Positions 31,648-41,384 are shown, counted from the first letter of the stretch. The stretch: DNA of 64,000 nt from Adiantum capillus-veneris (GCA_014529385.2 CM043953.1:88091842-88155841), one strand, 5' to 3'. The notes: generated from the sequence alone by a model not told the origin. Numbers and translations: made by a program.

Positions 31648-32053
31648 ACATAGTAGACATGGAGTGGCGGAGTTCCACTCCCAAATGCATTGGCCCCAAA
31701 ACCTCGGTGCCCATTTTGGTATTTCTTTAATATTGCTACAAGGTACAATGGCCGGGGAGCACCTTCTTTGCAATCTACACGTGGTAGACTGCCATAAAGG
31801 GCCCCAAGGCTCATATTTGAAGGCCCCAACCCCTTAAAGCATCAAATACAAAAGCTGGCAACCAAAAAGAAACCTCCAAATTTTAGGGATTTCCGTATTG
31901 CCTCCATGTTCGTGAGACGAATTTTGGGTTGTCTGTACAGTCATGCCACGTCTTCAATTATTGGCCAAGAACTAGTCCTCGTCAATTTGGCCACGTATGT
32001 GCGCTTCAAGCAGGTCTTCTTTAGTTGGTAGGCCAAGTCATCACTATGTGACA
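31598..32053 (-). repeat. G2 LTR B (truncated at its CT array)
   Basis: The minus strand starts TGTCACATAGTGATGAC at 32,053 and runs through U3 and the shared box (31,706-31,732, reversed) to the (CT)n array (31,598-31,644). The U5 part beyond the array is missing, and LINE RT sequence starts directly at its edge. It sits between LINE endonuclease and RT. Confidence 0.75.
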
Positions 32054-32865
32054 TCCGTTTTAAGAGACCTCCTATAGCACCTCATAAATATGGTACCCGA
32101 AAATAAGATGCAGATTTTTGGCACAACCAAATGATCTACAACCACTCTAGCAGGTTTGGGCCAAACATCAAGTCTAGGCCTGACTGATAAGTCTTGAATG
32201 CGTGATATAAGTGATATGGGATCCAAAACATAATCCAGAGTGCTAGCTCCATGTCTATGAGGGAAGCAATTGAAGTTGCATGAAGAGGAGTATCTGTCAA
32301 GGCCATTCAAAATGGCCAATCGATGTGCTGAACCCATCTCAATCAAGTATCTCCCATACTCTGTAAACACCTCAACATCCTCTGATGTCCTGAAGAGCCC
32401 CATCTCTGTGGAATCTAGTTCTCACAACATCTTCTCGAAGTGTCAAAGAAGGATGCTTGATGACATGTCCTAGCATCAAAATCCTCGAGTAGGATGGCAT
32501 CTCCATCCTCGAGAACTCTCAAATATCCTCGTCTAGTATCATGTATGGTGATTGCCCCTTAGGCAAAGCATATTGTCCTAGCATCGAAATCCTCGAGTAG
32601 GATGGCATCTCCATCCCTTGATAACTCCCAAATATCCTCATCTAGTGTCATGTATGGTGACTGCCCCTTAGGCAAAGCATAATGAGATGTGTTAGGAAGG
32701 AAGTAACATATACCAATGTAGAGAGCTCAACCCTCTTCCACTCTAACTCTGACCAACATATTTCGGGCACTCTCATCTTTGCAAACCACTTGGTTGATAG
32801 GGTGTAACACCTCCCTATATAACACTGTTGCTCCTCCTAACCTCTGTTACTGTGCTCATTTCTAG
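32054..32865 (-). pseudogene. LINE L-B copy 3: endonuclease fragment
   Basis: Matches the L-B endonuclease: VFTEYGRYLIEMGSAHRLAI, RHGASTLDYVLDPISLIS and VAVDH-like VVVDHLVV near 32,140, then toward the right CYFLPN and RGQSP-like blocks. A tandem duplication of 108 bp (32,469-32,576 and 32,577-32,684) repeats the GDFN-to-DDDIWEF region. The right end is cut by solo LTR C. Confidence 0.75.
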
Positions 32866-33535
32866 TGTCACAAATTGCTGACGTGTCAAGCCACTGAAGA
32901 ACGGAGCCGACTTGCAGATCTCGGCCGAGGGGCCTAAACTAGAAGTAGCAGAAGAAGTTGAAGTTCTCACCAACTTACAGATCTTCATTGAGTGGGTCTA
33001 TTTTTAAAGAAGAGTTCCTACCAACTTTTGGGACCCGTTCGATGGGGCCCATGGGACTTAAAGAATAAATAAAGCAACGTGCACACACACACACACAAAG
33101 ATCTGCGTGGAGCTGATGACGTGGAAGCAACTGTACGGATTTACGGATTTCGCACTGACAGTGCTGACGTGGCAATTGTACGGATTTCCGTAAATCACGC
33201 TGGCAGCTTTTGGGCATCTGCTTTTGGACCATATGCTTTTGAGTTTGAAGGCTTTTCATGTAAACCGCTTTTCATAGGCCAAGGGCTCATTCTCTGGCAT
33301 GCTCCGCGAGAGGTGCAGAGGATGGAGTATCAGCATTGTACTGAGTTCAAGTAATATAAAGAAATACCGAAAGGGGTGCCAAGGTTTGGGGCCAATGCTC
33401 TCTGGGGTGGAATTTCGCCACTCTGTGTCGCGTGTGCTCTCTCTCTCTCTCTCTTTCAGTTTCAGTTGTTATTGAAGTGCTTAAAGTTGTTCAGTCTGTT
33501 CTTTTGCGTTGGCAGGTGGTGCCGGTCTTGTGACA
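32866..33535 (+). repeat. G2 solo LTR C with target duplication TCTAG
   Basis: 670 bp starting TGTCACAAATTGCTGACGTG and ending GGTCTTGTGACA, flanked on both sides by TCTAG (32,861-32,865 and 33,536-33,540). Contents: U3 ACGT repeats (33,112-33,205), ATATAAA followed by AAATACCGAAAGGGG (33,354-33,385) and a short CT array (33,438-33,457). A perfect 5-bp duplication with no internal region marks recombination between two LTRs. It is inserted in an L-B LINE. Confidence 0.9.
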
Positions 33536-33540
33536 TCTAG

Positions 33541-33960
33541 TCACTTGTCTGCATGTGCTCTCCCATCTATATTCAGTAACTTGTCTGCATGAGTCGTACG
33601 TGTAGAACACGTGCGTGCCTTTCTCCTTTGCTCTTCCTCAATTGTCATGTTCATGATAGATGTGGGAGTCGGGGCTTCATGTTTACCTTTTTTGGCCACT
33701 TGAATCCATTGGTCCGCTTTTTCTACTTGCTGTTTGGTGTGGGGTGAGCACCTCTACCCATGAAGAGGTCTCCGACGGAGGATCCATCAGAGGATTAGGA
33801 ATATTCTACCATGAAGAAATCGACAAACTGAAGGAAGAGTTGGAAGACATGTGCTCCCGGACCAAGCTTGAAGAAAGAGAAATTCAGCCATCCATATTCG
33901 AAGAGCTGAATACCATTAAGGGAAAGTACTCACCATCCAAGCGGAGGAGCAGAAGAAGGC
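33541..33960. pseudogene. LINE L-B ORF1 fragments in inverted arrangement
   Basis: From 33,580 to about 33,780 the minus strand resembles ORF1 around the RRM start and the basic linker (NGFKWPKKVN-like, then a region like RALHVR). From about 33,790 to 33,945 the plus strand reads ORF1 coiled coil (EEIDKLKEELEDMCSRTKLE, then QPSIFEELNTIKGK). The two meet tail to tail within one ORF1, so one part is inverted. Confidence 0.65.
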
Positions 33961-34875
33961 ACAAATGTGGTGGTGACCCTGATAGACGTGGGCATCTAGC
34001 TCTCCCAAGCTTAATGGCTCTGTCTATCAATATACCTCTGGTATAGGTGGACTTGGAAGTCTATTGTGACGCTTGCTCATCTGGCTACTGAGTCTGAGTC
34101 TCTGCTCTAAAGAAATCGGTGCTTTCCCTCTGTGAATGTCTCCCACTATCTAATCTCCTGAGGAGACACTCTCCCCATGTCTGCGCAACTCTAGCAAAAA
34201 TAAACCGAGGCATCTCTGATCCTGATATCTCATGACTCTAGCCAATGGTCCAAAGCCTCTCTGAATAGACAGTGAAAGCAGCCTCGTATCTCATAGTACA
34301 CTGGACAATGACGTATGTGATGTAACTGTCTTTGGGCAAATCTTGGCCTCTGCTAGTACTCTCCTAAATCTACCAGTCTCAATCTCTAGCTAATGTGATG
34401 ATGTGCGCATTTGACCAATAGCACATCGTATCCCATGGGATAAATGAGTGTTCATATATGCAGGTTTGATCATAAATCCCTCCTCTATGAGTTGGAGAAA
34501 ATGTTGTCTATAGAAAGCCATCTTCATGCCAAGCTCTCGTGTTGGCTCTCTTGGTGTCTAGCTGAATCAAATCCGGTCTCGTAGGCGGGTAATCTCTGTC
34601 CGTGTGAGTGACAAGGAGGGTGCATCTAGTGAGTACTGGAAGGGGGGTAGTCTGTTCATACTAAAACTATGTAGCTGAACCAGGATGTTATCTGTGCATA
34701 CCAACAAAATGTGTCTACCTGTGAGGCAAGCTGTCGAGAAGACTCCAAAGCTAGATGAGCATATCTTTCTTTGGGGAGATCCTAGATACTGTGTATAAAA
34801 GAAACGGATGTGGTAAGTGCCTCTATGACCAGCGGGGGAGCAACAAGCTCTGCATGAATAATCTCATGTGGTACA
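33961..34875 (-). pseudogene. LINE L-B copy 6: C-terminal RT fragment
   Basis: Minus-strand remains of the ORF2 C-terminal third, colinear with 25,500-26,270 (for example the C-terminal Cys-motif region near 34,320-34,360 and the thumb near 34,700-34,860). Very decayed. The right end passes into CA and GA arrays at 34,876. Confidence 0.7.
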
Positions 34876-34886
34876 CACACACACAC

Positions 34887-34937
<51 letters not shown>

Positions 34938-35145
34938 AAGAAAAAGAAGAGAGTTTTAACGTCGTAGGAAACTATCCCAAGAGACCTTGAAGATATAGCC
35001 AACGGGGGGAGAAATGAAATGAAATGAAATGTTATATTAACGTCTTCAAAAGGCCAAAGTGACCTATGAGACCAGAAAGTTACAATGTGGTGGATCTGAT
35101 ACAAAGTCAAAGTAACAATATGACAAAAATGAAATGACAAATGAC

Positions 35146-35150
<5 letters not shown>
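34876..35150 (-). repeat. CA/GA microsatellite, short shared repeat and L-B tail
   Basis: (CA)n then (GA)n (34,876-34,932), the block with TTTTAACGTCGTAGGAAACT (34,931-34,990) also seen at 24,948-24,996, then an L-B 3'-UTR tail beginning AAATGAAATGAAATGAAATG (35,012-35,150). Confidence 0.65.
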
Positions 35151-35194
<44 letters not shown>

Positions 35195-35408
35195 AATGAA
35201 ATGAAATGTTATATTAACGTCTTCAAAAGGCCATAATGACCTATGAGACCCGAAAGTTACAAAGTGGTGGATCTGATACAAAGTCAGAGTAACAAAATAA
35301 CCTAACAACAGTACAAAACAAAGATATATACTATGGGGTCCTAAGTTGATCGATGTGAACCAAGCAAAAGACTAAGCAAAAAATGGGCGGCTTGTTGGGA
35401 TAGCTGAA

Positions 35409-37871
35409 TCACAAGAGATCTAGCATCGGTCGTTGGCGAATCTCATCAATTTCCTCCATGGTTAGTAGTCTGACCGGGCATCGTGCATGCCTGGCCAGCG
35501 TGCTCTGAATTTTCTGTCGTAGCCTCCGTCGATGCTGTGTAGTTCTTCGCAGTCGTGGGCGCCTGGATTTCCCGATTTCAATCGCTCGGTCAATCAGTGT
35601 GCCTCTGGTATGAGACGAGGGGGAGCTCTGCTGTGGGAGTGGCTCTTGCGGCTGTCCCGTGTCTGCTCTGAAGAAGTCTGTGATCCGTCTTTGAGACTGG
35701 CTAGCCTCGCCGTTCATCAGGCTATCTCTGTGTCTGCGCAGCTCGAGCAAGAACAAACCCAGACATCTCTGATCTTCGTATCCCATGACTCTTGAGAGTG
35801 GTCCAAAACCTTCTCTAAACAAGCAATGGAAGCGGCCTCGTATCTCATAGTAGACGGGGCAGCGACATGTATAGTGTAGCTCTGTCTCAGGTTCCATGTT
35901 ACGCAAGGGGCATGTCCTGTCCTCTGCTGATACTCCGCTGTATCTCCCAGTCTCAATCCGCAACTGGTGAGAAGATGTGCATAACTGGCCAATAGCACAT
36001 CGTATCCCATGAGACAAGTGGGTACCCATGTATCTGGGTCTCGCCACAAAACCACCTTCCGTAAGCTGGAGAAGGTGGTCTTTGTAAAAAGCCATCTTCG
36101 TGCCCAATTCCTGTGCTGGTTGTATCCATGTCCTTCTGGTGTCTAGCTCGGTCAGGTCTTGGCGTATGAGCTTGGTGATCTCTGACTGTGTAAGGGTGAG
36201 AGATGGTGCATCCAATGAGTAATGGAATGGTGGCAGCCGGTCTATGCTGAACCCATGTGCCTCAAACCATGATGTCATCTCCCCATACCAGCATGTTGTA
36301 TCTCCTTGTATGGCTAACTGTCGAGAGGATTCAAGTGCTATGCGAGCATATCTGTCTCTAGGAAGTGCCCATGTGCGGTTTATGAAGGAGACTGATCTGG
36401 TGAGCGCCTCCACCACAAGTGGGGGGCCCGCTAGCTCTGCTCGGATAATGGCCCGTGGTACTGATGCCTTGGCTCTAATGAGCCGCGAGATCATAGAGAC
36501 GAGAGGTTTCTCCATGTTCCCCCATCCGTCTGAGCGACCCATCCTCCCGTGGTGATCCAGTGAAGGTCCCCATATCTCGGTTCCATAGAGCAATGCTGAA
36601 GCCACCAAGGTGTCAAAGAGCCAGAGCTTCGTCCGGGGCTCCTTAAACTGAACCTGCGAACACATCCTCTCCAATCTACCCAATGCTGCATGGGCTCTAG
36701 TAAGTCTCGTTTCTGCTGCTCTTCCTAGTGAGAATGTAGGTCCGCTAAAAACCACTCCAAGGTAAGTGTAAGCTTCTGTGTACTCCACAGTCTCCTGGCC
36801 GTATGTGAGTGTAGGTGCTGACCTCCTGATCCACTGTGGGGTGGTATTAAACACCACAACCTTGGTTTTACCCAGGTTGACAGACAAACCACTTTCGTGG
36901 GCAAACGTATGCAGAGCATCCAATTGACGTTGCATTCCCTCTGGGGATTCGGAGATCAACACTATGTCATCAGCATATAACAAAAGTGGAATCCATGTCC
37001 CTGCCAACTGAGCACCTTTATCCCCATCGCTGTCAATGTAGTCAGAAATCTCATCCACATACATACCGAAAAGAGTGGGAGAGAGCGGGCAGCCCTGCTT
37101 CACCCCAATAGTGGAGTGAACCGGTGTAGAAAGGCCCTCCGGGGTGCGTACATGCCCTTCTACTGATATGTACAATGCCATGATCCCCCAAATGAGTTCT
37201 GTGGGTACTCCCATTTCTTGTAATCTGCGCATCAGTCTAGCTCTGGGTACCGTGTCGAAAGCTTTGCGGAAGTCCACAAAGCTACAATAGATCCGTCTTC
37301 CATGAGATCTGCTTTCCTCAATGATGGCCCTGAGTGTTAGGATATGGTCAAGAGTAGAGAAGCCTCTCCTGAATCCTGCCTGCCCAGTTGCATGTATTCC
37401 TTCCCTCTCTGCCCATCTACTCAGCTGTTGCTCAAGAATGGATGCATACAACCGTGCCAGTGTGTGCCCAATCATAATAGTGCAATAATTCCCAGGCTCC
37501 ATGGGGTCTCCTGATTTGAAGATAGGTACGATTGTAGATAGGCTCCAAGTGTCCGGTAGGCCCTCACACATGGCACGGTTAAACATAACTGCTAGAAGCT
37601 CTGCTAGTAGGTCTTTGGCATGCATGAAATGCTCAGCTACTAGGCCCTCATGATCATATGCTCTCCCAGTCTTCATCCTGTCAATGGCTTTCTTCACCAT
37701 CTCAGCAGTGAAAAAGACACATGTATGTGGGCATGGATCGGGGGGGTTGGGGAGGGGCGGCTGTCCAGGTACTGTGTACAAAGATGATGCGTACTGACCC
37801 CAGGTCTCTGTGGAGGAAATAGCGGGGGGGGGGGGGGGGGGACTGCTCATGAAAGAGCCGCCACGCCTCAC
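35409..37871 (-). CDS. L-B copy 2 reverse transcriptase (C-terminal part of ORF2)
   Basis: 820 codons open. Same order as copy 1: FVDFRKAFDTVPRARLMRRL, GVKQGCPLSPTLFGMYVDEI, LLLYADDIVLISESPEGM and a C-terminal Cys motif (CPLRNMEPETELHYTCRC; the second Cys is changed to Arg here). The C-terminus continues beyond copy 1's stop with RRPRLRRTTQHRRRLRQ and RHARCPVRLLTMEEIDEIRQ, so this is probably the full end. The N-terminus runs through the C homopolymer (37,841-37,824, 18 bases), where the frame departs from the endonuclease linker. Confidence 0.9.
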   Translation of the reverse strand: MRRGGSFMSSPPPPPPAISSTETWGQYASSLYTVPGQPPLPNPPDPCPHTCVFFTAEMVKKAIDRMKTGRAYDHEGLVAEHFMHAKDLLAELLAVMFNRAMCEGLPDTWSLSTIVPIFKSGDPMEPGNYCTIMIGHTLARLYASILEQQLSRWAEREGIHATGQAGFRRGFSTLDHILTLRAIIEESRSHGRRIYCSFVDFRKAFDTVPRARLMRRLQEMGVPTELIWGIMALYISVEGHVRTPEGLSTPVHSTIGVKQGCPLSPTLFGMYVDEISDYIDSDGDKGAQLAGTWIPLLLYADDIVLISESPEGMQRQLDALHTFAHESGLSVNLGKTKVVVFNTTPQWIRRSAPTLTYGQETVEYTEAYTYLGVVFSGPTFSLGRAAETRLTRAHAALGRLERMCSQVQFKEPRTKLWLFDTLVASALLYGTEIWGPSLDHHGRMGRSDGWGNMEKPLVSMISRLIRAKASVPRAIIRAELAGPPLVVEALTRSVSFINRTWALPRDRYARIALESSRQLAIQGDTTCWYGEMTSWFEAHGFSIDRLPPFHYSLDAPSLTLTQSEITKLIRQDLTELDTRRTWIQPAQELGTKMAFYKDHLLQLTEGGFVARPRYMGTHLSHGIRCAIGQLCTSSHQLRIETGRYSGVSAEDRTCPLRNMEPETELHYTCRCPVYYEIRGRFHCLFREGFGPLSRVMGYEDQRCLGLFLLELRRHRDSLMNGEASQSQRRITDFFRADTGQPQEPLPQQSSPSSHTRGTLIDRAIEIGKSRRPRLRRTTQHRRRLRQKIQSTLARHARCPVRLLTMEEIDEIRQRPMLDLL

Positions 37872-39120
37872 GCGAGTCTTGATTCAAGAATAGCTGATAT
37901 AGATCCTGCTCGAGTCTAGCCAAAAAAGCCCTCTTCTTCCGCCGCACCAGGCGTCGGAAGTCCATCTGGGACTTTCTGTGAGTGACGTCCCCCAACAGCA
38001 CCTCCCTCTGAAGTCTGGCTCTAGTCTGGCGGCACTCCTCATCGTACCAGCTGTTCTGAGGCATGCTCCCAAATCGGCGGCTCTGCTCAGGGTGGGTGTG
38101 TGGGTATGCTTCAGCTGCTGCCTCATGTAATGTCTGTGTCAGTATAGTAGTTAGCTCCTCTAGAGGTCGCCTTGGGTCCTCAGTGCATAGGCGTCTGTAG
38201 ATTTCGTCCATGTATACAGAGTCCGTCTCCCTTGTGAATGTGTAGCGAGTAGGGGTTGCTACTCGTGGTGTGTGTGCTGCACTGAAATGGAAGGAGATGG
38301 TCATTGACACCAGAGCATGATCCACCGCCACCCCGATCGGTCTGGGCCCAACTGTGAGATCCTCGATACTAGAGATGAGATTCGGTTGTGCCATGACAGT
38401 CCACCGTGGTGGCTCCATGTCTGTGTGGGAAGCATGTAAAGCCTCCCGCAGCAGGAAATCTCTGTAGGCCGTTCAAGATGGCCATCCATGTGCAGTGCCC
38501 ATGTCTATCAGGTGTCGCCCATACTCAGTATATTCCATATCGTGTGATATTCTGGAAAGGCCCGTCTCTGCCACATCTCTCTCTCTTAGTATCTCCTCTA
38601 AAGTATCATAAAACACTGCCTGGTGATGGGCGGTCCTAGCATTGAAGTCCCCGAGGATGATAATGTCACCGTCCCTAGAGAACTCCCATATGTCATCATC
38701 CAAAATAGAGAAAGGGGACAGTCCTCTGGGTGGTGCATAAACTGATGTACTCGGGGGAAAGTAACAAATAGCTAGATAGAGGTATCTGCCTGTCTCTGCT
38801 TTCAGTCTCACCCACATGTACCTAGCCTGCTCGTCCCTGCGGGCTATATGTATCAGTGGTTGTAGATCCTCTCTAAATAACATTGCCACTCCTCCCGAGC
38901 CCCGCCCTCTGTGCTCTGAGCGTGTCTCCTGTCTGTAGGCTGTCTCCCACCTATATCCACTGATGTGAGGCACGGATTGCCCAGGGGCCTGGTGTGTCTC
39001 AAAGTAGAAGATGATGTCTCTTCCAGGAAAGCTATCCTCAAAAGCACCCACATCAAGATGCATAGATCCATTGCAGTTCCAGGCAGCTACTTTGAGTGTG
39101 GTCCCATAAGTCTCGCACCA
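37872..39120 (-). pseudogene. L-B copy 2 endonuclease and linker
   Basis: Begins right after ORF1's TGA in the same frame: AAWNCNGSMHLDVGAFEDSF, then FYFETHQAPGQS (catalytic E), RGRGSGGVAMLFREDLQPLI, YFPPSTSVYAPPRG and GDIIILGDFNARTAHHQAV (complete GDFN). A one-base loss at about 38,470 and a two-base loss at about 38,400 cancel each other. Next come MAQPNLISSIEDLTVGP, AVDHALVSM and the linker RRLVRRKKRAFLARLEQDLY up to SREAWRLFHEQS and the C run. The first ATG in frame (39,063) lies after the WNCNG motif. The enzyme nicks target DNA for reverse transcription. Confidence 0.88.
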
Positions 39121-40017
39121 TCATGTGGAGCGTTGCTCAAGTATTACCACTTTTCTGTCTCTGTAAAAAGCGATCTTGCCTTTTCCCCTCGCCGCTCTAA
39201 TCTCCGGCATTACTTCCTGCATATGAGCGATCTGCGAGAGGGTGAGATCGTCCCCAAGAAAGATGCCAGTCTCTTTAAGAGTTGGTCTTTTCTTCAAGAA
39301 TGACTTCTTTGCTTCCATGGAGGGAAAACGGAGGATGAGTGCTCTTTCTTTTGAGGTTTCTCCACTGCCTCCATTTTTCTTTATGTTGCCCACTCTCCAT
39401 GCCCTTGTGTGTGTCGGCTCATGAATCCCCATCAAGGCTGTGAGTTCTTTTACTTCTTTGTCCACATTGCCTTTGTCTTTAAGACCACAAATTCTCACAT
39501 GTAAAGCGCGCCCCCTTCTCCTCTGCTCCTCCTCTAGTGTCTGGTTAATGATGTTGTTAGGTGTGGACGTGGGCGTTATCTCCTTGTCTTTTCCTTTCTT
39601 GGCCACCTTGATCCATTTCTCGGCTTCGTCCGCCTTCTGTTGGGTTTTGGTAAGAACATCCACTCAAGAAGTCGTCATTTCTTTGTGTTGTTCTTCTCCC
39701 TCTTTGATGGCCCGTACTTGTTCCTTGATCGTGTTGATTTCTTCAATTACTGAGGGTTGCAGTTCGCCCTCTTCCAGTGTGTTTCTTGATCGGGCTTCGG
39801 CGAGTTCTCTCTTGAGTGACGTGATCTCTTCCTCTTGGGTCGTCACTCGGTCTTCCCGCGTGCTTATCTTGCTCTCTTGGATCAGCACACGTCCTTCGAG
39901 AATGTTTATTGTGCCCCAGAGATTGCGGTTCATCTTGGTGATGGTCTCCGTCATTTCCTCTTTGCATTTTCGAATGGCATCCTCTAGGGGGTTGGCTTTT
40001 TCGTTCGTCTTCCTCAT
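39121..40017 (-). pseudogene. L-B copy 2 ORF1 (single frame break)
   Basis: Nearly identical to copy 1 ORF1 in layout: MRKTNEKANPLEDAIRKCKE start, coiled coil to KEMTTS at 39,664, then a stop where copy 1 reads TTSWVDVL: TGG has become TGA (plus strand CTCAAG against CCCAAG). The rest (39,663-39,121) stays in the same frame: RRGRALHVRICGLKDKGN, then the C-terminal domain IFLGDDLTLSQIAHMQEVMP, ending RST and TGA. One nonsense mutation therefore separates an otherwise complete ORF1. Confidence 0.87.
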
Positions 40018-40246
40018 GTTTGATCGCCGTCCGCAAGGGGGTTAGATGCGCGTGTGCACCCACCCTAGCAGCGGGCGCGGCACTGGATGTACGTGTGCAC
40101 CCACACTGGCGGCGATCGCGACGAGTTGCGGAGCGCGAGGTGGTGTGGCTAGGTGCCCTCAATATGTTCAGCTGTGTGTGTGTGCGCGCGCGTGCCTTGA
40201 AAACAAAAGTGAAGGAGGGGGGAGGGGGAGGGGGGTAAAGGTTGGT
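40018..40246 (-). promoter_or_regulatory. L-B copy 2 5' UTR
   Basis: GC-rich leader with two ACGTGTGCACCCAC-type or CGTGTGCACCCAC words (about 40,049-40,070 and 40,090-40,112), as in copy 1. The farther part (40,150-40,246) has TG/CG alternation and G-rich runs. A promoter role is inferred from position. Confidence 0.5.
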
Positions 40247-40340
40247 TGAAATGAAATGAAATGTTATACTAAAGTCCCCAAAAGGCCATAATGACCAATG
40301 GGGCCCGAAAGTTACAAAGTGGTGGGAGCGGGGGCAAGGT
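40247..40340 (-). repeat. L-B 3' tail, short copy
   Basis: GAAATGAAATGAAATG followed by the L-B 3'-UTR block (CCCAAAAGGCC, CGAAAGTTACAAAGTGGTGG). About 95 bp, diverged, without a GA array. Confidence 0.65.
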
Positions 40341-40561
40341 TCCAAAAAAAAAAAAAACTCCCTACGCGTAGAGGATGGACATCCTACGCGTGAAAGGGAA
40401 AAGAGGGGGGGGGGGGGGGGAGACATGCTACGCGTAGAAAGTTGGGGGGGGGGCTAGGGCAGCGTGCAGCGTGCAGCGGGCATGGGGGGGGGGGGGGGGG
40501 GGGGAGAGACATGCTACGCGTAGAAAGTTGGGGGGGGGCTAGGGCAGCGTGCAGCAGGCGT

Positions 40562-40604
<43 letters not shown>

Positions 40605-40790
40605 GGCAGAGGGGGCGCGCAGGCAGCGGGTGGCAGAGCAGCGCAGGGCAGCAGCGGGTTGCAGCGAGCAGCGGCAGGGCAGGGCGGGCAGCAGGGCAGG
40701 GCAGGGCGGGCAGGGGGGCTGCGGGGGTGCGCGGGCAGGGCAGGGCAGGGCTGCGGGCTGCGAGAGAGAGAGAGAGAGAGAGAGACGTCT
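40341..40790. repeat. G-rich low-complexity block with CTACGCGTAG palindromes
   Basis: Four ACGCGT-centred sites (about 40,363, 40,384, 40,432 and 40,514), two of them in an 80-bp tandem unit ATGCTACGCGTAGAAAGTTG. G runs reach 40 bases (40,562-40,601). Then GCAGGGCAG minisatellite-like sequence runs to 40,760 and a GA array lies at 40,761-40,785. The open frames here are Gly/Pro/Ala artefacts. Homopolymer lengths may be assembly-dependent. Confidence 0.7.
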
Positions 40791-41321
40791 TGTAACGGAG
40801 GTGGCAAAAACTATCTGTCCCAAAATTCAGTGGCGTCACAAGAAATAGGAAAGAGGAAAGTATATCTGCACTAGCTTGTAGAGAGAGAGAGAGACAGATT
40901 TATTTTCTGGAGTTGGAGTGTTAACATTCCCTGTACCTTTTCTGGAATTTTGGGGAACAGTCCGGGTCTCAGAATTCAAAGAGACACTCAGAAACATAAC
41001 CTAGAAATCTATCATAGCTGGCCGGTACTAAGCAGCAAGTATGGAGCTTCAGAATGAGCAAGACACCTTCTGGCTTGTAGAGTTAGGACCATGTACTTAA
41101 TGATTTTGATAAGAAGTCACCATATCCGTATGACACAGCAGTTAACCCCCCCCCCCCCCCCCCGCTTCTTCCTCTTTGCAGTTGGACTGTCAGTAGTTTT
41201 GTTCTGCTTCCATAGCTCTCTAGTCATGATTTTAATCAGCCCTTCACAGACAGACTAGCTGTTGTTTGTGATATTAGCATTTGAAATTTTTTCTTTGATT
41301 TGCTTTTTGTTTTTGTTTCAG
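40791..41321. other. Right end of the large gene X intron
   Basis: Unique-looking AT-rich sequence with a C run (41,147-41,163) and a good polypyrimidine stretch before exon 7. No gene is seen in it. Confidence 0.5.
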
Positions 41322-41384
41322 TTTCACAAGACTTGGGGACAGCTAATGAAAACGGGTTACCAGAATTCACGGTTTGCACATCAG
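41322..41384 (+). CDS. Gene X, visible exon 7
   Basis: A 63-nt exon in phase 0 with a strong acceptor (TTTTTGTTTCAG before it) and a GTAAGG donor after it. It encodes KTWGQLMKTGYQNSRFAHQ with two more residues in front. Exon 6 at 8,757 also ends in phase 0, so the two join cleanly across an intron of about 32.5 kb. Alternatively this exon could belong to a separate downstream gene. Matching strand, phase, composition and helical character favour one gene. Confidence 0.55.

Larger units (their letters stand above)
35151..40246 (-). mobile_element. Non-LTR retrotransposon L-B copy 2 (about 5 kb, best-kept ORF2)
   Basis: Minus-strand LINE: 5' UTR from about 40,246 to 40,018, ORF1 40,017-39,121 (one frameshift), endonuclease 39,120-37,872, RT 37,871-35,409, 3' UTR 35,408-35,191 and a (CT)n tail (GA on plus, 35,151-35,190). 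It is colinear with copy 1 over its whole length and very similar, so the two are young relatives. Its 5' end abuts the tail of another L-B copy (40,247-40,340). It fills the right part of the large gene X intron. Confidence 0.9.

Noticed and set aside
40384-40874. Long open frames rich in Gly, Pro, Ala and Cys on both strands
   Set aside because: They are translations of G runs, GCAGGG repeats and GA arrays; six frames are open only because the DNA is low in complexity.
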